A stretch of DNA of 64,000 nucleotides, taken from the NCBI RefSeq assembly GCF_900091515.1, contig NZ_LT607410.1, positions 3,906,001 to 3,970,000 of the forward strand, given 5' to 3'. This DNA comes from Micromonospora purpureochromogenes. Lineage in GTDB: Bacteria > Actinomycetota > Actinomycetes > Mycobacteriales > Micromonosporaceae. A program made the translations under genes and the position numbers. The notes under the pieces are model-generated. The model did no database searches. It worked only from the letters and a program-made list of their open reading frames with translations, and was not told where the DNA came from. Positions 1-7,514 of the stretch are shown here, piece after piece; position 1 is the first letter of the stretch, and each line of letters starts with the position of its first letter.

Positions 1-684
1 TTCTCCCTGCCAGCCACCGTGAATGCGCTGCACCCTGAATCCCGCCTGGGCGAGCGAGTCCCGCAACTCCCCCTCGGTACGGAACCGCAGCACCGCGTCG
101 CCGCGCAGCTCGCCGTCGGCGAAGCCGAAGTGCCGGGTGAATCGCACGACGCCGTCCCGGGCGTCGGTCACCTCGGTCCAGGTGACCACGACGGAACCGT
201 CCGGCAGGTGGACGGACCGCCGCGAGTCGACCGGGTTCCACCGCTCCCAGCGCCGGTCTGCCGGATCCCGGGAGTCGAAGAGCAGCCGACCACCCGTACG
301 CAGCGCCCGACGCAGCGCGGCGAGGACCTGCCGCCACTCGTCGTCGTCCACCACGAACTGCGCCACGTGGCTGGTCATCAACGCCGCGTCGTACGCCCCA
401 CCGGGCAGCACCTCCGCGCCACCCTCGAGCCAGGTGACCCGGTCCGCGCCGGGCTTGGCGCGGGCCGCGTCCAGTGAGGCGCGGGCCGGGTCGACGCCGG
501 TGACGGTGTGCCCGGCGGCGGCCAGGGCGAGCGCCAGCCGGCCGGTACCGCAGCCGAAGTCCAGCACCCGGGCGGCCGGCTCGGCGCCGACCTCGGTGCG
601 GAAGAAGTCGTCGTCGGGGCCCCACGGGCACTCGACGTCGTAGACCGCGACGAGGCGGGGATCGGTGAACTCCGCGTTGCGCAC
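1..684 (-). CDS. Class I SAM-dependent methyltransferase (C-terminus outside window)
   Basis: The frame reads leftward from a GTG at 684 and runs off the left edge, giving about 228 residues. Motif I is clear near residue 40 (VLDFGCGTGRL), followed by an acidic motif II (VTGVDPA), a motif IV region (YDAALMTSHVAQFVVDD) and the post-motif loop (LRTGGRLLFDSRDP). This is the Methyltransf_11/25 type that methylates small molecules in the cytoplasm. The substrate cannot be read from sequence. It starts 8 nt after the stop of the upstream gene on the same strand, so the two are probably co-transcribed. Confidence 0.8.
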   Translation of the reverse strand, partial: MRNAEFTDPRLVAVYDVECPWGPDDDFFRTEVGAEPAARVLDFGCGTGRLALALAAAGHTVTGVDPARASLDAARAKPGADRVTWLEGGAEVLPGGAYDAALMTSHVAQFVVDDDEWRQVLAALRRALRTGGRLLFDSRDPADRRWERWNPVDSRRSVHLPDGSVVVTWTEVTDARDGVVRFTRHFGFADGELRGDAVLRFRTEGELRDSLAQAGFRVQRIHGGWQGE

Positions 685-692
685 CGCCGCAC

Positions 693-1274
693 CTATCCCA
701 CCGGGCCGGAGGGAGCAAACCGGAAGTGGATCCCGTTGGGAGCGGCGGCATGCGCCAGCCCGGTGATGTCGCTGAATTCACTGAGCCGAGCGAGGGCCGC
801 GTCGGCGGTCACCGTGTCGCTCAGCGACACGGTGATGCCGGCAAAGTGCAGCCAGGCGTCTGCGGCGACCGATTCGACTCCCAGGCTGTCCAGGTCACCG
901 GACACGTTCGCCCGGACCCGGATGGCCAGGTCGCGCTGCTCCAGTATCTGCACGTGGATCGCGTCATAGCGGTGGTGCGCGAAGTAGTAGACGCTGGCCT
1001 CGCCCGGCTCGGCGAATCGTGAGCTGCTGGCCCTCCGGCCTGCCATGCTGCGCCACCCGTCCGCCTGGATCGGCAGCCACTCGAGGTCCAGGGTGAGTGG
1101 ACTGCTCCCGTGATCGCGCGACACCGGCTGGAAGGGGAAGTGAAAGCTCCAGGTCAGCTGCGGTGCCAGTCCCAGCGTCGGGTTCTCGAACAACAGCCCC
1201 CGCCACTCACCGCCCTCGGCCGGAACGAAATCGCTGCGGTCCAGGGCGTCCTCGTCACCGACCTCGTCGATCAT
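693..1274 (-). CDS. Hypothetical protein, 193 aa
   Basis: I do not recognise the family. ATG at 1274 is chosen because a longer in-frame extension would run antisense over the neighbouring gene. The protein begins MIDEVGDEDALDRSDF and has no signal peptide or membrane segment. It has a beta-rich look (alternating hydrophobics such as LTLDLEWLPIQ, VYYFAHHRYDAIHVQILE, AIRVRANVSGDLD) and an acidic N-terminus. It lies immediately upstream of the methyltransferase on the same strand. Function unknown; the coding call rests on length, frame and codon use. Confidence 0.6.
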   Translation of the reverse strand: MIDEVGDEDALDRSDFVPAEGGEWRGLLFENPTLGLAPQLTWSFHFPFQPVSRDHGSSPLTLDLEWLPIQADGWRSMAGRRASSSRFAEPGEASVYYFAHHRYDAIHVQILEQRDLAIRVRANVSGDLDSLGVESVAADAWLHFAGITVSLSDTVTADAALARLSEFSDITGLAHAAAPNGIHFRFAPSGPVG

Positions 1275-1473
1275 CGGTGCAGTCTGCCACCGCAGGGAAG
1301 CAAGCATTGGCCCGGCTCGTGGCGTACCTGGAACATGTCCTGTCTGGTTCGGTCTGACATGCCCGCTCAATGAGGACACCGCGTCATCCGAGGGCGCGCG
1401 GCCCGTGCCGCGCGCTTGCGTCGGCTGTGAAACTCGCTGTCCGGCTGTCGGAGCACGGTGATAGACAGCCGGA

Positions 1474-1995
1474 GTGGAAAAGACTCTGGAGTTCCCCGAG
1501 CTGCTGCGGCTGATCGACGAACGGTCGACCGCCTTCCGCGCCGCGGTCACCTCCGCGCCCAGCCTCGACGTGCAGGTGCCGACCTGCCCCGAGTGGACGC
1601 TGTTCGATCTGGTGCAGCACCTGGGCGAGGGGCGCCGCTCCTGGGCCGCCACCATCGCCGCAGGGCCAACCGCGTCGGCCAAGTCCGCATCGGAGGGCCC
1701 GGCTGCGCCTCGGGAGCGCGAGGCCCTGCTGGCCTGGTCGGCCGCGTCGACGCAGCAGCTACTGGACGCACTGCGGGAGGCCGGCCCGGATCACGGTTGC
1801 TGGACGTGGTGGGGTACGTCGCAGTCGCCGCAGACCTGCGGTGCCGTCGCCCGACACCAGCTCCAGGAGATCGCGGTGCACACCTACGACGCTCAGGTCA
1901 CTCTGGGCGCCCCGCAGCCGCTGCCGGACGAGGTGGCACTCGACGGTGTCGAGGAGTTCCTGTTCGGGGTTGAGGAAGAGCGGTACAGCGGTTAG
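1474..1995 (+). pseudogene. Mycothiol-dependent maleylpyruvate isomerase-like gene, copy 1, 3'-truncated
   Basis: This is the first of three closely related copies. GTG at 1474 opens the N-terminal DinB/MDMPI_N four-helix fold (EKTLEFPELLRLIDERST, then PTCPEWTLFDLVQHLGEG and HTYDAQVTLGAPQPLPDE). Metal-ligand positions look intact: His in LVQHLG and an E-xxx-H pair in LQEIAVH. Homology to copies 2 and 3 stops after VALDGVEEFL; the last eleven residues are unrelated and a TAG follows. The entire MDMPI_C domain (about 85 aa) is missing. Such proteins act on thiol or mycothiol adducts in actinobacteria. Copy 1 shares its upstream sequence with copies 2 and 3, so it was duplicated with its promoter. 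A stable product is doubtful. Confidence 0.8.
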
Positions 1996-2046
1996 CGCTG
2001 AGAACGATCTTGCTCTGGGGATCTCACATATACGTTGCTGTCGTAG

Positions 2047-2283
2047 CTGACCGCCGTGGGCAAGCCACCGGCCAGTGCGCTGGTGCTGGGCATCGAGGAG
2101 GTCTACCCGCACTGCCCCAAGGCGCTGCTGCGCGGCGGGGCCTGGAAGCCGGAGCAGTGGCTGCCGGCGGACGCCCAGCCGACCTCGGCCGAGGTGACGC
2201 TGGCCCAGCTGCGGATGCCGGCGCTGACGATCGCCGACATCGAACAGGTGGAGGCGGACTCGCTGAAATACCGCTACGAGTGA
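2047..2283 (+). pseudogene. C-terminal remnant of a PPOX-type FMN flavoprotein
   Basis: About 78 codons after an in-frame TAG at 2044 read TAVGKPPASALVLGIEEVYPHC followed by KALLRGGAWKPEQWLP. This resembles the C-terminal third of pyridoxamine-5'-phosphate-oxidase-family flavoproteins, where an EE-x-H-C-K-A-hhR segment is typical. No N-terminal split-barrel strands are encoded upstream. The remnant is joined directly to the broken end of isomerase copy 1, which suggests a recombination junction. A hairpin terminator follows the stop. Family assignment is from memory of the motif. Confidence 0.55.
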
Positions 2284-2290
2284 CGGGCCG

Positions 2291-2342
2291 CGGACCCACC
2301 GCCGTGCGCTGAGGCCGAGGTCGGCGCAGGGCGGTGGGTCCG
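2291..2342. terminator. Bidirectional hairpin terminator
   Basis: A 13-bp perfect stem (CGGACCCACCGCC at 2291-2303 pairing with 2330-2342) lies between the convergent PPOX remnant and isomerase copy 2, so it can serve both strands. Confidence 0.7.
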
Positions 2343-2352
2343 TCGTCGCGTC

Positions 2353-3129
2353 CTATTCCTCCGGCTCCCAGGCGATCAGCTGCTCGAAGACGCGCCGGTC
2401 GCCGTCGAGCCGCAGCGAGTCCATCGGAATGCGGCCGTAGCAGAACATGACCAGCTCATTGGCCGTGCCCCGGGCGGAGACATAGGCCACCTCCGGGCCC
2501 TCGCCGGCGACCGGCGTGGGGAGGCGGGCGGTCCGGGCGCCGTCGGCGGAGAACCAGAGCCGCCAGGAACGGCCCTCGGTGGCGTGGTAGTCGATGACCG
2601 CGGGCTTGTGCGGCCACGCGGCCGTCGTCGCGACGCAGGTGGTCAGGAACTCGTCGACACCGTCGAGGGCCACCTCGTCCGGCAGCGGCTGCGGGGCGCC
2701 CACGGCGACCTGGGCGTCGTAGGTGTGCACGGCGACCTGCTGGAGCTGGTGCCGGGCGACGGCACCAGTCGTCTGCGGCGACTGCGAATCACCCCACCAG
2801 GTCCAGCAACCACGATCCGGGCCGGCCTCCCGCAGCGCGTCCAGCAGCTCCCCCGTCGACGCGGCGAACCAGGCCAGCAGGGCCTCGCGCTCCCGGGGCG
2901 CCACCGGGGCGGACATCGCCGGAGGAGCGTCGGCGGGCCCCGCGGCCACGATGGCGGCCCACTTGCGGCGCCCCTCGCCCAGGTGCTGCACCAGGTCGAA
3001 CAACGTCCACTCGGGGCAGGTCGGCACCCGCACGTCGAGGCTGGGTGCCGCGGCGACCGCCGCCCGGAAAGCGGTCGATCGTTCGTCCATCAGCCGCAAC
3101 AGGTCAGCGAACTCCAGAGTCTTTTCCAC
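2353..3129 (-). CDS. Mycothiol-dependent maleylpyruvate isomerase-like protein, copy 2
   Basis: A full-length copy of 258 aa. GTG at 3129 aligns exactly with the starts of copies 1 and 3. MDMPI_N/DinB covers about residues 8-160 and MDMPI_C the remainder (YHATEGRSWRLWFSADG to GRIPMDSLRLDGDRRVFEQL). The family uses a divalent metal held by His/Glu/His and mycothiol as cofactor; a thiol-dependent isomerase or transferase role is inferred. Oddity: the position that is Glu in copies 1 and 3 (QEIAVH, PEIAVH) is Gln here (QQVAVH), which may weaken metal binding. It is inverted relative to copy 1, with about 500 bp of near-identical sequence. Confidence 0.85.
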   Translation of the reverse strand: MEKTLEFADLLRLMDERSTAFRAAVAAAPSLDVRVPTCPEWTLFDLVQHLGEGRRKWAAIVAAGPADAPPAMSAPVAPREREALLAWFAASTGELLDALREAGPDRGCWTWWGDSQSPQTTGAVARHQLQQVAVHTYDAQVAVGAPQPLPDEVALDGVDEFLTTCVATTAAWPHKPAVIDYHATEGRSWRLWFSADGARTARLPTPVAGEGPEVAYVSARGTANELVMFCYGRIPMDSLRLDGDRRVFEQLIAWEPEE

Positions 3130-3326
3130 CGCGGCTTTGTACCACCCCCCCTCCGACAACCGACAGCGGATTTCCCCACCCCCGGCGGCGGGGCCACGCG
3201 GAAAATCCGTTGCCCGGCGGCCCACGGGTTGACCATGCTGACGCGCATGGATCAGTGACCAGTGGCGCACGTGCGCGATGAAGGCGGGTTCGAGTCACCT
3301 CCCCGTCTCGGTCCGCCGTGCCCCTC

Positions 3327-3358
3327 GAAGCCCGCACCGGGTGACCGGTGCGGGCTTC
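3327..3358 (+). terminator. Strong intrinsic terminator with no gene before it
   Basis: A 14-bp perfect stem (GAAGCCCGCACCGG at 3327-3340, loop GTGA, complement 3345-3358) runs into CTTCTTTC. No intact gene precedes it on the plus strand: between the copy 2 start at 3129 and this hairpin I see only the copy 2 promoter region. It is probably left over from a lost upstream gene. Confidence 0.75.
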
Positions 3359-3506
3359 TTTCACGCGACGTGATCTGCGACGTCGCGCCAGCCGGCGTGC
3401 TCCCCGCCGAGACTCCGGCTGCCCGCCACTGGATCCGGGAGGCACCCCCCGGCGCGCCATCGCGCTGCCGGGCGCCTCCTGCCTAGACCTTGGAATCGCC
3501 GAAGCC

Positions 3507-4448
3507 ATGAATAGTTCCCGCCATATCCGCGTGCCGGCCCACGGTCGCGGACCCGGCATCGACCGCAAAGCGCTGTGGGTGGTCAGCGAGCTCGGACTGC
3601 CCACCATCGTCAAAACCTGCGTGTCATGCAGGTCCACGCGGCACCGTCCCACCGGCAAGATCCGGGTCAACGCGAACCACAAGCTGCTCGACGTGTGGCT
3701 GCTGATCTGCTGCGACCTGTGCGGCCGCACGTCGAAAATCCCCGTCCACGAGCGCATCAACGTGCGGGCGCTGGACCACGAGCGGCTACTGAGGTTCGAG
3801 AACAACGATCCGGCCATAGTGCGACAGCTGACCATGGACGCGACGCTCGCCCACAAGGCCGCCTACCAGCTCGACTGGACCGGCACCTGGCAGCTGGACA
3901 CCGACATACCGTTCTACGACCTCCAGCGCGAGGATGCCGCGCCACTCGAGGTCATCATCAGGTTCGAGCTCCCGGCACCCATCCGGGTCGAGAAGCTGCT
4001 CACCGCCGGGTTCGGCCTGAGCCGTCCCGCCGTGCGAGGCATGGTCGACTCCGGGCGCATCCGCCTGCCCCTGCCCATCGACGCCAAGGCCCGCGAGGAC
4101 TTCACCTTCCTTGTCGTCGCCGCCCCACCGCTGTCACCCGAGCGGGCAGGAGGTGCCACCCCACGGCGCGATGACCTGCGCCGTGGGGCGGCCCGTACCA
4201 TCCGGCCCGCCGGCCGTCGCGGTCGGCGGGCCGGCCCAGCGTGCGGCGGCTCACTTGAATGTGCCGGCCTTCGCCCGTACGGACATGCCTGCGTGCGAAT
4301 CCCGCGCATCAAAGACCTCCGTGATTCTGACGGCCTGCGGTGGCCCCGCGCGGACGGTCTGCGGTGGCCCCGTCGTGGTGAGGCGTGCGGTGGTGTGACG
4401 GCCCGATTTGGCCCCACCCCGGCCTGCCGCAGGAGATCAGATCAGTGA
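3507..4448 (+). CDS. DUF1062-family protein with an aberrant C-terminal extension
   Basis: ATG at 3507 begins MNSSRHIRVPAHGRG. The DUF1062 domain covers about residues 20-210, with two zinc-ribbon-like cysteine pairs (CVSC and CCDLC), the characteristic RVNANHKLLDVWLLICC segment and VHERINVRALDHERLL. The family's function is unknown. The usual product is about 200 aa, whereas this frame stays open to 4448. The last ~100 codons are Arg/Gly-rich, run through a terminator hairpin (4159-4188) and contain a short DNA repeat. The original stop was therefore probably lost by an indel or rearrangement near 4140. Domain call is firm; the extended end is not. Confidence 0.7.
   Translation: MNSSRHIRVPAHGRGPGIDRKALWVVSELGLPTIVKTCVSCRSTRHRPTGKIRVNANHKLLDVWLLICCDLCGRTSKIPVHERINVRALDHERLLRFENNDPAIVRQLTMDATLAHKAAYQLDWTGTWQLDTDIPFYDLQREDAAPLEVIIRFELPAPIRVEKLLTAGFGLSRPAVRGMVDSGRIRLPLPIDAKAREDFTFLVVAAPPLSPERAGGATPRRDDLRRGAARTIRPAGRRGRRAGPACGGSLECAGLRPYGHACVRIPRIKDLRDSDGLRWPRADGLRWPRRGEACGGVTARFGPTPACRRRSDQ
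4159..4188 (+). terminator. Terminator hairpin lying inside the DUF1062 reading frame
   Basis: An 11-bp perfect stem CCCCACGGCGC / GCGCCGTGGGG with an 8-nt loop. It marks where the DUF1062 transcript originally ended. Confidence 0.6.
4328..4371 (+). repeat. Short tandem direct repeat
   Basis: Two near-identical copies of GACGGYCTGCGGTGGCCCCG lie 22 bp apart, between the terminator and the end of the open frame. The sequence is not coding-like. It may be a residue of an insertion-sequence end, but no partner end was found. Confidence 0.4.
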
Positions 4449-4455
4449 CTGTGCG

Positions 4456-5004
4456 TTAGATATGTAGGCGCTCGGCTTCAGGCCGAAGCTGCCACCCGAC
4501 CTTTTCGATGACTTCGCGAGCTGCCTCCGTAACAGGCCTTGCGTGGGTCGACACCTGAAAGTCTCGGATCCTCGCAAGATCGCTCCGCTGCTGATAGAGA
4601 TCGACGAAGTTGCGCAGCCGGCTGCGCCAGTACTCGTTCGGTTCCCGGGCAGTGACCCGTTCCTTCAACCGTCTCAGGTGCGGTCAGCTCGCAGATGACG
4701 AACCGTGAGCCCGGCACGGCAGCGCGAAGCTGCACCCGTTCGTCCTCGTCCGCGATAACACTGGGAATGACGAGCCGCAGGCCCGCAATAGCCGCATAAT
4801 TGGGCCAGATAGCCCTGAGATTGTTGCACGCGAAAGACCGGTCGGGGTGCGGGTAGACCATGTTGAGGCCATCGAGGTCGATCACCGCGTTCGCCAAACC
4901 GGACTCACGCAGCAGTTCTGCTATGGCGCCCGACAGGGTGGACTTTCCTGAGCCGGCGATCCGTGCAGGATGAGTACGTCCGCGTTGTTCACGAGCGTAG
5001 CCAC
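4456..5004 (-). pseudogene. P-loop kinase-like ATPase, broken by two frameshifts
   Basis: Three minus-strand frames join into one protein: GTG 5004 MATLVNNADVLILHG, then IAGSGKSTLSGAIAELL (Walker A), NAVIDLDGLNMVYPHP, LRLVIPSVIADEDERVQLR, SRFVICELTAP, then LKERVTAREPNEYWRSRL to a stop at 4456. The first shift lies just before Walker A (one base short in CACGGATCGCC) and the second near 4675 between TAPET and LKERV. Overall form resembles small P-loop kinases of the adenylylsulfate- or gluconate-kinase type found as orphan ATPases in actinobacteria. With both shifts real, no functional product is made. Confidence 0.75.
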
Positions 5005-5074
5005 CCGGGCCGGATGCCTGTGACTTTGCTGCGGCCTTGGCCTCGGGGCGCAGGAGGTGGAGTGTCGTCGATTG

Positions 5075-5863
5075 TCACACGGACGGGTCCCAAGCGATGA
5101 GCTGGTCGAAGATGCGGCGGTCGCCTTCCAGCTTCAGGGAATCCAGCGGTATGCGGCCGTAGAACATCAGGACCAGGTCACTGGCCGTGCCGCGGGCGGC
5201 TGCGTCGACCGGGTCCGGGTCCTCGCCGGCGGCGGGCGCGCCGAGGCGGGCGGCCCGTGCGCCGTCGCTGGACAGCCGGAGGCGCCAGGAGCGGCCCTCG
5301 GTGGCGTGGTATTCGACGACGGCGGGTTCGTGTGGCCAGGCGACCGTCGTTGCGCAGAGGGTGAACTGGCAGTCGTCGAATCCGTCGAGGGCGACCTCGT
5401 CTGGTAGCGGCTGCGGGGCACCCACGGTGAGCTGGGCGTCGTAGGTGTGCACTGCGATCTCGGGAACCTGGCGCCGCGCCCATGCACCGGAGGTTTGTGG
5501 TGACGGCGAGTCATCCCACCACGTCCAGCAACCGCGGTCCGGGCCGGCTTCGCGCAGCGTGCTCGTTAGTTGTTCGATGGACTCGGTCCACCAGGCCAGG
5601 AGGGCCTCGCGTTCCCGAGGCGCACCCATGCCGTCCTCCCAGGCCGACTTGTCTGGGGGAGCGTCTGCGGGCCCTGCGGCGACGATGGCGGCTGATTTGC
5701 GGCGGCCCATGCCGACGTGTTGCACGAGGTCGAACAGCGTCCGCTCGGGATGGGTCGGCACCTGCAGGTCGAGGCTGGGTGCCGCGGCGACCGCGGCGCG
5801 GAAGGCGGTCGACCGTTCGTTGATCAGCCGCAGATGATCAGAGAACGTCAGAATTTTGTGCAC
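5075..5863 (-). CDS. Mycothiol-dependent maleylpyruvate isomerase-like protein, copy 3
   Basis: A 262-aa full-length copy, GTG at 5863 (MHKILTFSDHLRLINERST). MDMPI_N carries the expected His (LVQHVGMGRR) and E-xxx-H (PEIAVH). The C-terminal domain ends GRIPLDSLKLEGDRRIFDQL. Compared with copy 2 it has a short insertion (DKSAWEDGMGA) in the interhelix loop. Upstream sequence is conserved with copies 1 and 2, including CGCTGTCCGG and GTGATAGA blocks, up to the point where the truncated transposase begins. Likely functional; its substrate is unknown. Confidence 0.85.
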   Translation of the reverse strand: MHKILTFSDHLRLINERSTAFRAAVAAAPSLDLQVPTHPERTLFDLVQHVGMGRRKSAAIVAAGPADAPPDKSAWEDGMGAPREREALLAWWTESIEQLTSTLREAGPDRGCWTWWDDSPSPQTSGAWARRQVPEIAVHTYDAQLTVGAPQPLPDEVALDGFDDCQFTLCATTVAWPHEPAVVEYHATEGRSWRLRLSSDGARAARLGAPAAGEDPDPVDAAARGTASDLVLMFYGRIPLDSLKLEGDRRIFDQLIAWDPSV

Positions 5864-5905
5864 CCCGGCTTTCTATCACTGTGCTTCGGCAACCGGACAG
5901 CGACC

Positions 5906-6682
5906 GACTGGTCGCACCGGCCCCTGGACGAGATCTACGCGGCGGTGTTCATCGACGCCATCGTGGTCAAGGTGCGAGACGGGCAGGTCGCCAACCGGCC
6001 GTTCTACGCCGCGATCGGCGTCACCCTCGACGGAGACAAGGACATCCTCGGCCTGTGGGCCGGCGCCGGTGGCGAGGGCGCGAAGTTCTGGATGAGCGTG
6101 CTGACCGACCTGCGCAACCGCGGCGTCAAGGACGTGTTCTTCCTCGTCTGCGACGGCCTCAAAGGCCTGCCAGAGGTCGTCACGAACGTCTGGCCCCAGA
6201 CCGTCGTGCAGACCTGCATCATCCACCTGATCCGCAACACGTTCCGGCTCACCTCACGCCGGTACTGGGACGAACTCAAGCGCGACATCAAGCCGATCTA
6301 CACCGCCGTCAACGCGGCTGCGGCCCCGGCAGCCTTCGACGACCTCGCCGACAAGTGGGGCGGGCGGTATCCGGCGGTGATCCGGCTGTGGGACAACGCC
6401 TGGGCCGAGTTCATCCCGTTCCTCGACTACGACCTGGAAATCCGCACCGTCATCTGCTCCACCAACGCGATCGAGTCGCTCAACGCCCGCTACCGGCGGG
6501 CGGTCAAAGCCCGCGGCCACTTCCCCAACGAGCAGGCCGCGTTGAAGTGTCTGTACCTGGTGACCCGATCCCTGGCCCCCACCAGAGCAGGCAGAACCCG
6601 ATGGACGATGCGCTGGAAACCCGCGCTGAACGCCTTCGCCATCACCTTCAGCGACCGCTTCCCCGCCGCTGAAGCCTACTAA
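5906..6682 (+). pseudogene. IS256/Mutator-family transposase, N-terminus missing
   Basis: About 258 codons matching the catalytic and C-terminal part of IS256-type transposases: RPLDEIYAAVFIDAIVVKVR, LGLWAGAGGEGAKFW, VFFLVCDGLKGLPE, CSTNAIESLNARYRRAVK. All three DDE residues appear to remain (Asp in FIDAI, Asp in VCDGLKG, Glu in NAIESLN). The first ~150 residues (DNA-binding region) and any start codon are absent: upstream the frame runs straight into the shared promoter sequence of isomerase copy 3. Full family length is about 400 aa. This is a dead fragment. Confidence 0.9.
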
Positions 6683-6716
6683 CCAAGATCGCCGGAAACA
6701 CCGTTCACGAGACAGC
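5906..6716 (+). mobile_element. Truncated IS256-type insertion sequence, right end retained
   Basis: The right flank after the transposase stop (6683-6716, ending in ACCGTTCACGAGACAGCC) looks like an IS256-type terminal inverted repeat. It abuts an isomerase C-terminal fragment exactly in frame. No matching left end was found next to the truncation at ~5906, so the element is incomplete and immobile. Confidence 0.65.
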
Positions 6717-6878
6717 CCCGCTGCCGGCGAGGACCCGGACGCGGCCGACGCCTCCCTCCGAGGCACGGCCAGTGAGCTGGTCCTGGCCTTTTACGGGCGT
6801 ATTCCGGTGGACTCCCTGAAGCTCGACGGCGACCGACGTCTCTTCGAGCTGCTCATAGCCTGGGAGCCGGATATGTAG
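6717..6878 (+). pseudogene. C-terminal scrap of an isomerase-like copy (copy 4, or the tail of copy 1)
   Basis: Fifty-three codons, in frame right after the IS end, read PAAGEDPDAADASLRGTASEL and then GRIPVDSLKLDGDRRLFELL to a TAG. They align closely with the last ~53 residues of copies 2 and 3. This strand matches copy 1, which lacks exactly this domain, so it could be copy 1's displaced tail. About 45 residues between the two pieces are missing. Confidence 0.85.
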
Positions 6879-6898
6879 GACGTGACGATGCGCCGCCT

Positions 6899-7105
6899 CT
6901 CGTCGGGGACGGCGTCACCCGGGCCAGACGCAAGGCGACCGCCGCTGCCGTGCGGCTGGTCGTCGACCACTGCCGCTCATCCAAGCGCGTACGAGGGCTC
7001 CTGTGCACAGGATGCAACTCGGCCCTGGGCCACTTCAGGGACTCGCCCGAGACCCTCACCGCGGCCCTGCGCTACCTCCACGAAGCTAATCCCTACCTCA
7101 AAGTA
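6899..7105 (+). pseudogene. Recombination endonuclease VII remnant
   Basis: An open stretch without a plausible start contains LVVDHCRSSKRVRGLLCTGC followed by NSALGHFRDSPETLTAALRYL. This is the conserved core of the endonuclease VII (HNH-like, phage-type) family: the VDHCH-xxG-xVRGLLC-xxCN-xALG pattern. The upstream zinc-binding half and start are missing. Its presence supports past phage or mobile DNA in this region. Confidence 0.75.
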
Positions 7106-7215
7106 GGAAAACAACAGAACAGACATTATGATGCATCGCCTCTTTGCCCGTTATGCCCGAGCAAATTACTGGATTGTCGTTACTGGTTATCCAATAAACC
7201 GCCACGCCTCTCTGC
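7105..7215. other. AT-richer patch in a GC-rich genome
   Basis: The sequence from AAAGTAGGAAAACAACAGAAC to CCAATAAACC is visibly poorer in G+C than anything else in the window. No convincing gene, RNA or repeat is seen. It sits at the seam between the endonuclease VII and MFS remnants and is likely of foreign origin. Confidence 0.5.
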
Positions 7216-7248
7216 GGTGCGCTGCGAAGGTTCTGGCAACGTCGGCAC

Positions 7249-7440
7249 GATGGCGACCGTCAGCTCGGCGGCGCGGTGCTCGCGGTGGTCGCGGTGGTCG
7301 TTCAGCGGCAGCTCGCCGGGGGCGCGGGGGCGAGCCTCGACCCGGTCGTCCGGGCGGCGGCGGCGCCGCGACGTTCTGGTGGGTGGGCTTCATCCAGCTC
7401 GCAGCGCTGCCCGCACTGCTGCTGCCGCCCGCCCGCAGTC
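7249..7440 (+). pseudogene. C-terminal remnant of a DHA2-type MFS exporter
   Basis: RQLGGAVLAVVAVVVQRQL in one frame, followed after a shift near 7365 by ATFWWVGFIQLAALPALLLP in another, reads as the last two membrane segments of an EmrB/QacA-type transporter. The rest of the gene is absent. A hairpin follows directly. Confidence 0.55.
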
Positions 7441-7452
7441 CACGGCGGGGGC

Positions 7453-7513
7453 CTGATCGTCGTCGCGAGCGGCCACCGGCTCGGGGGTGGTGGGCGCCCG
7501 CGACGACGATCAG
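7453..7513. terminator. 15-bp perfect inverted repeat, probable terminator
   Basis: CTGATCGTCGTCGCG (7453-7467) is repeated inverted at 7499-7513 with a 31-nt spacer. It lies between the MFS remnant (plus) and the DUF1992 gene end (minus). Confidence 0.55.
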
Positions 7514-7514
7514 G

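Noticed and set aside
1966..2020. Possible left end of the IS256 element at the break in isomerase copy 1
   Set aside because: It shares only GGGG-TG and CGATCTTG with the right end in different spacing; too weak to call an inverted repeat.
3280..3325. tRNA 3'-end-like sequence GGGTTCGAGTC before a strong terminator
   Set aside because: The five-base T stem does not pair (only two Watson-Crick pairs) and no anticodon or D arm is found upstream.
4204..4235. Second hairpin GGCCCGCCGGCC / GGCGGGCC after the DUF1062 terminator
   Set aside because: GC-rich self-complementarity is expected by chance at this composition; no T run and no independent evidence.
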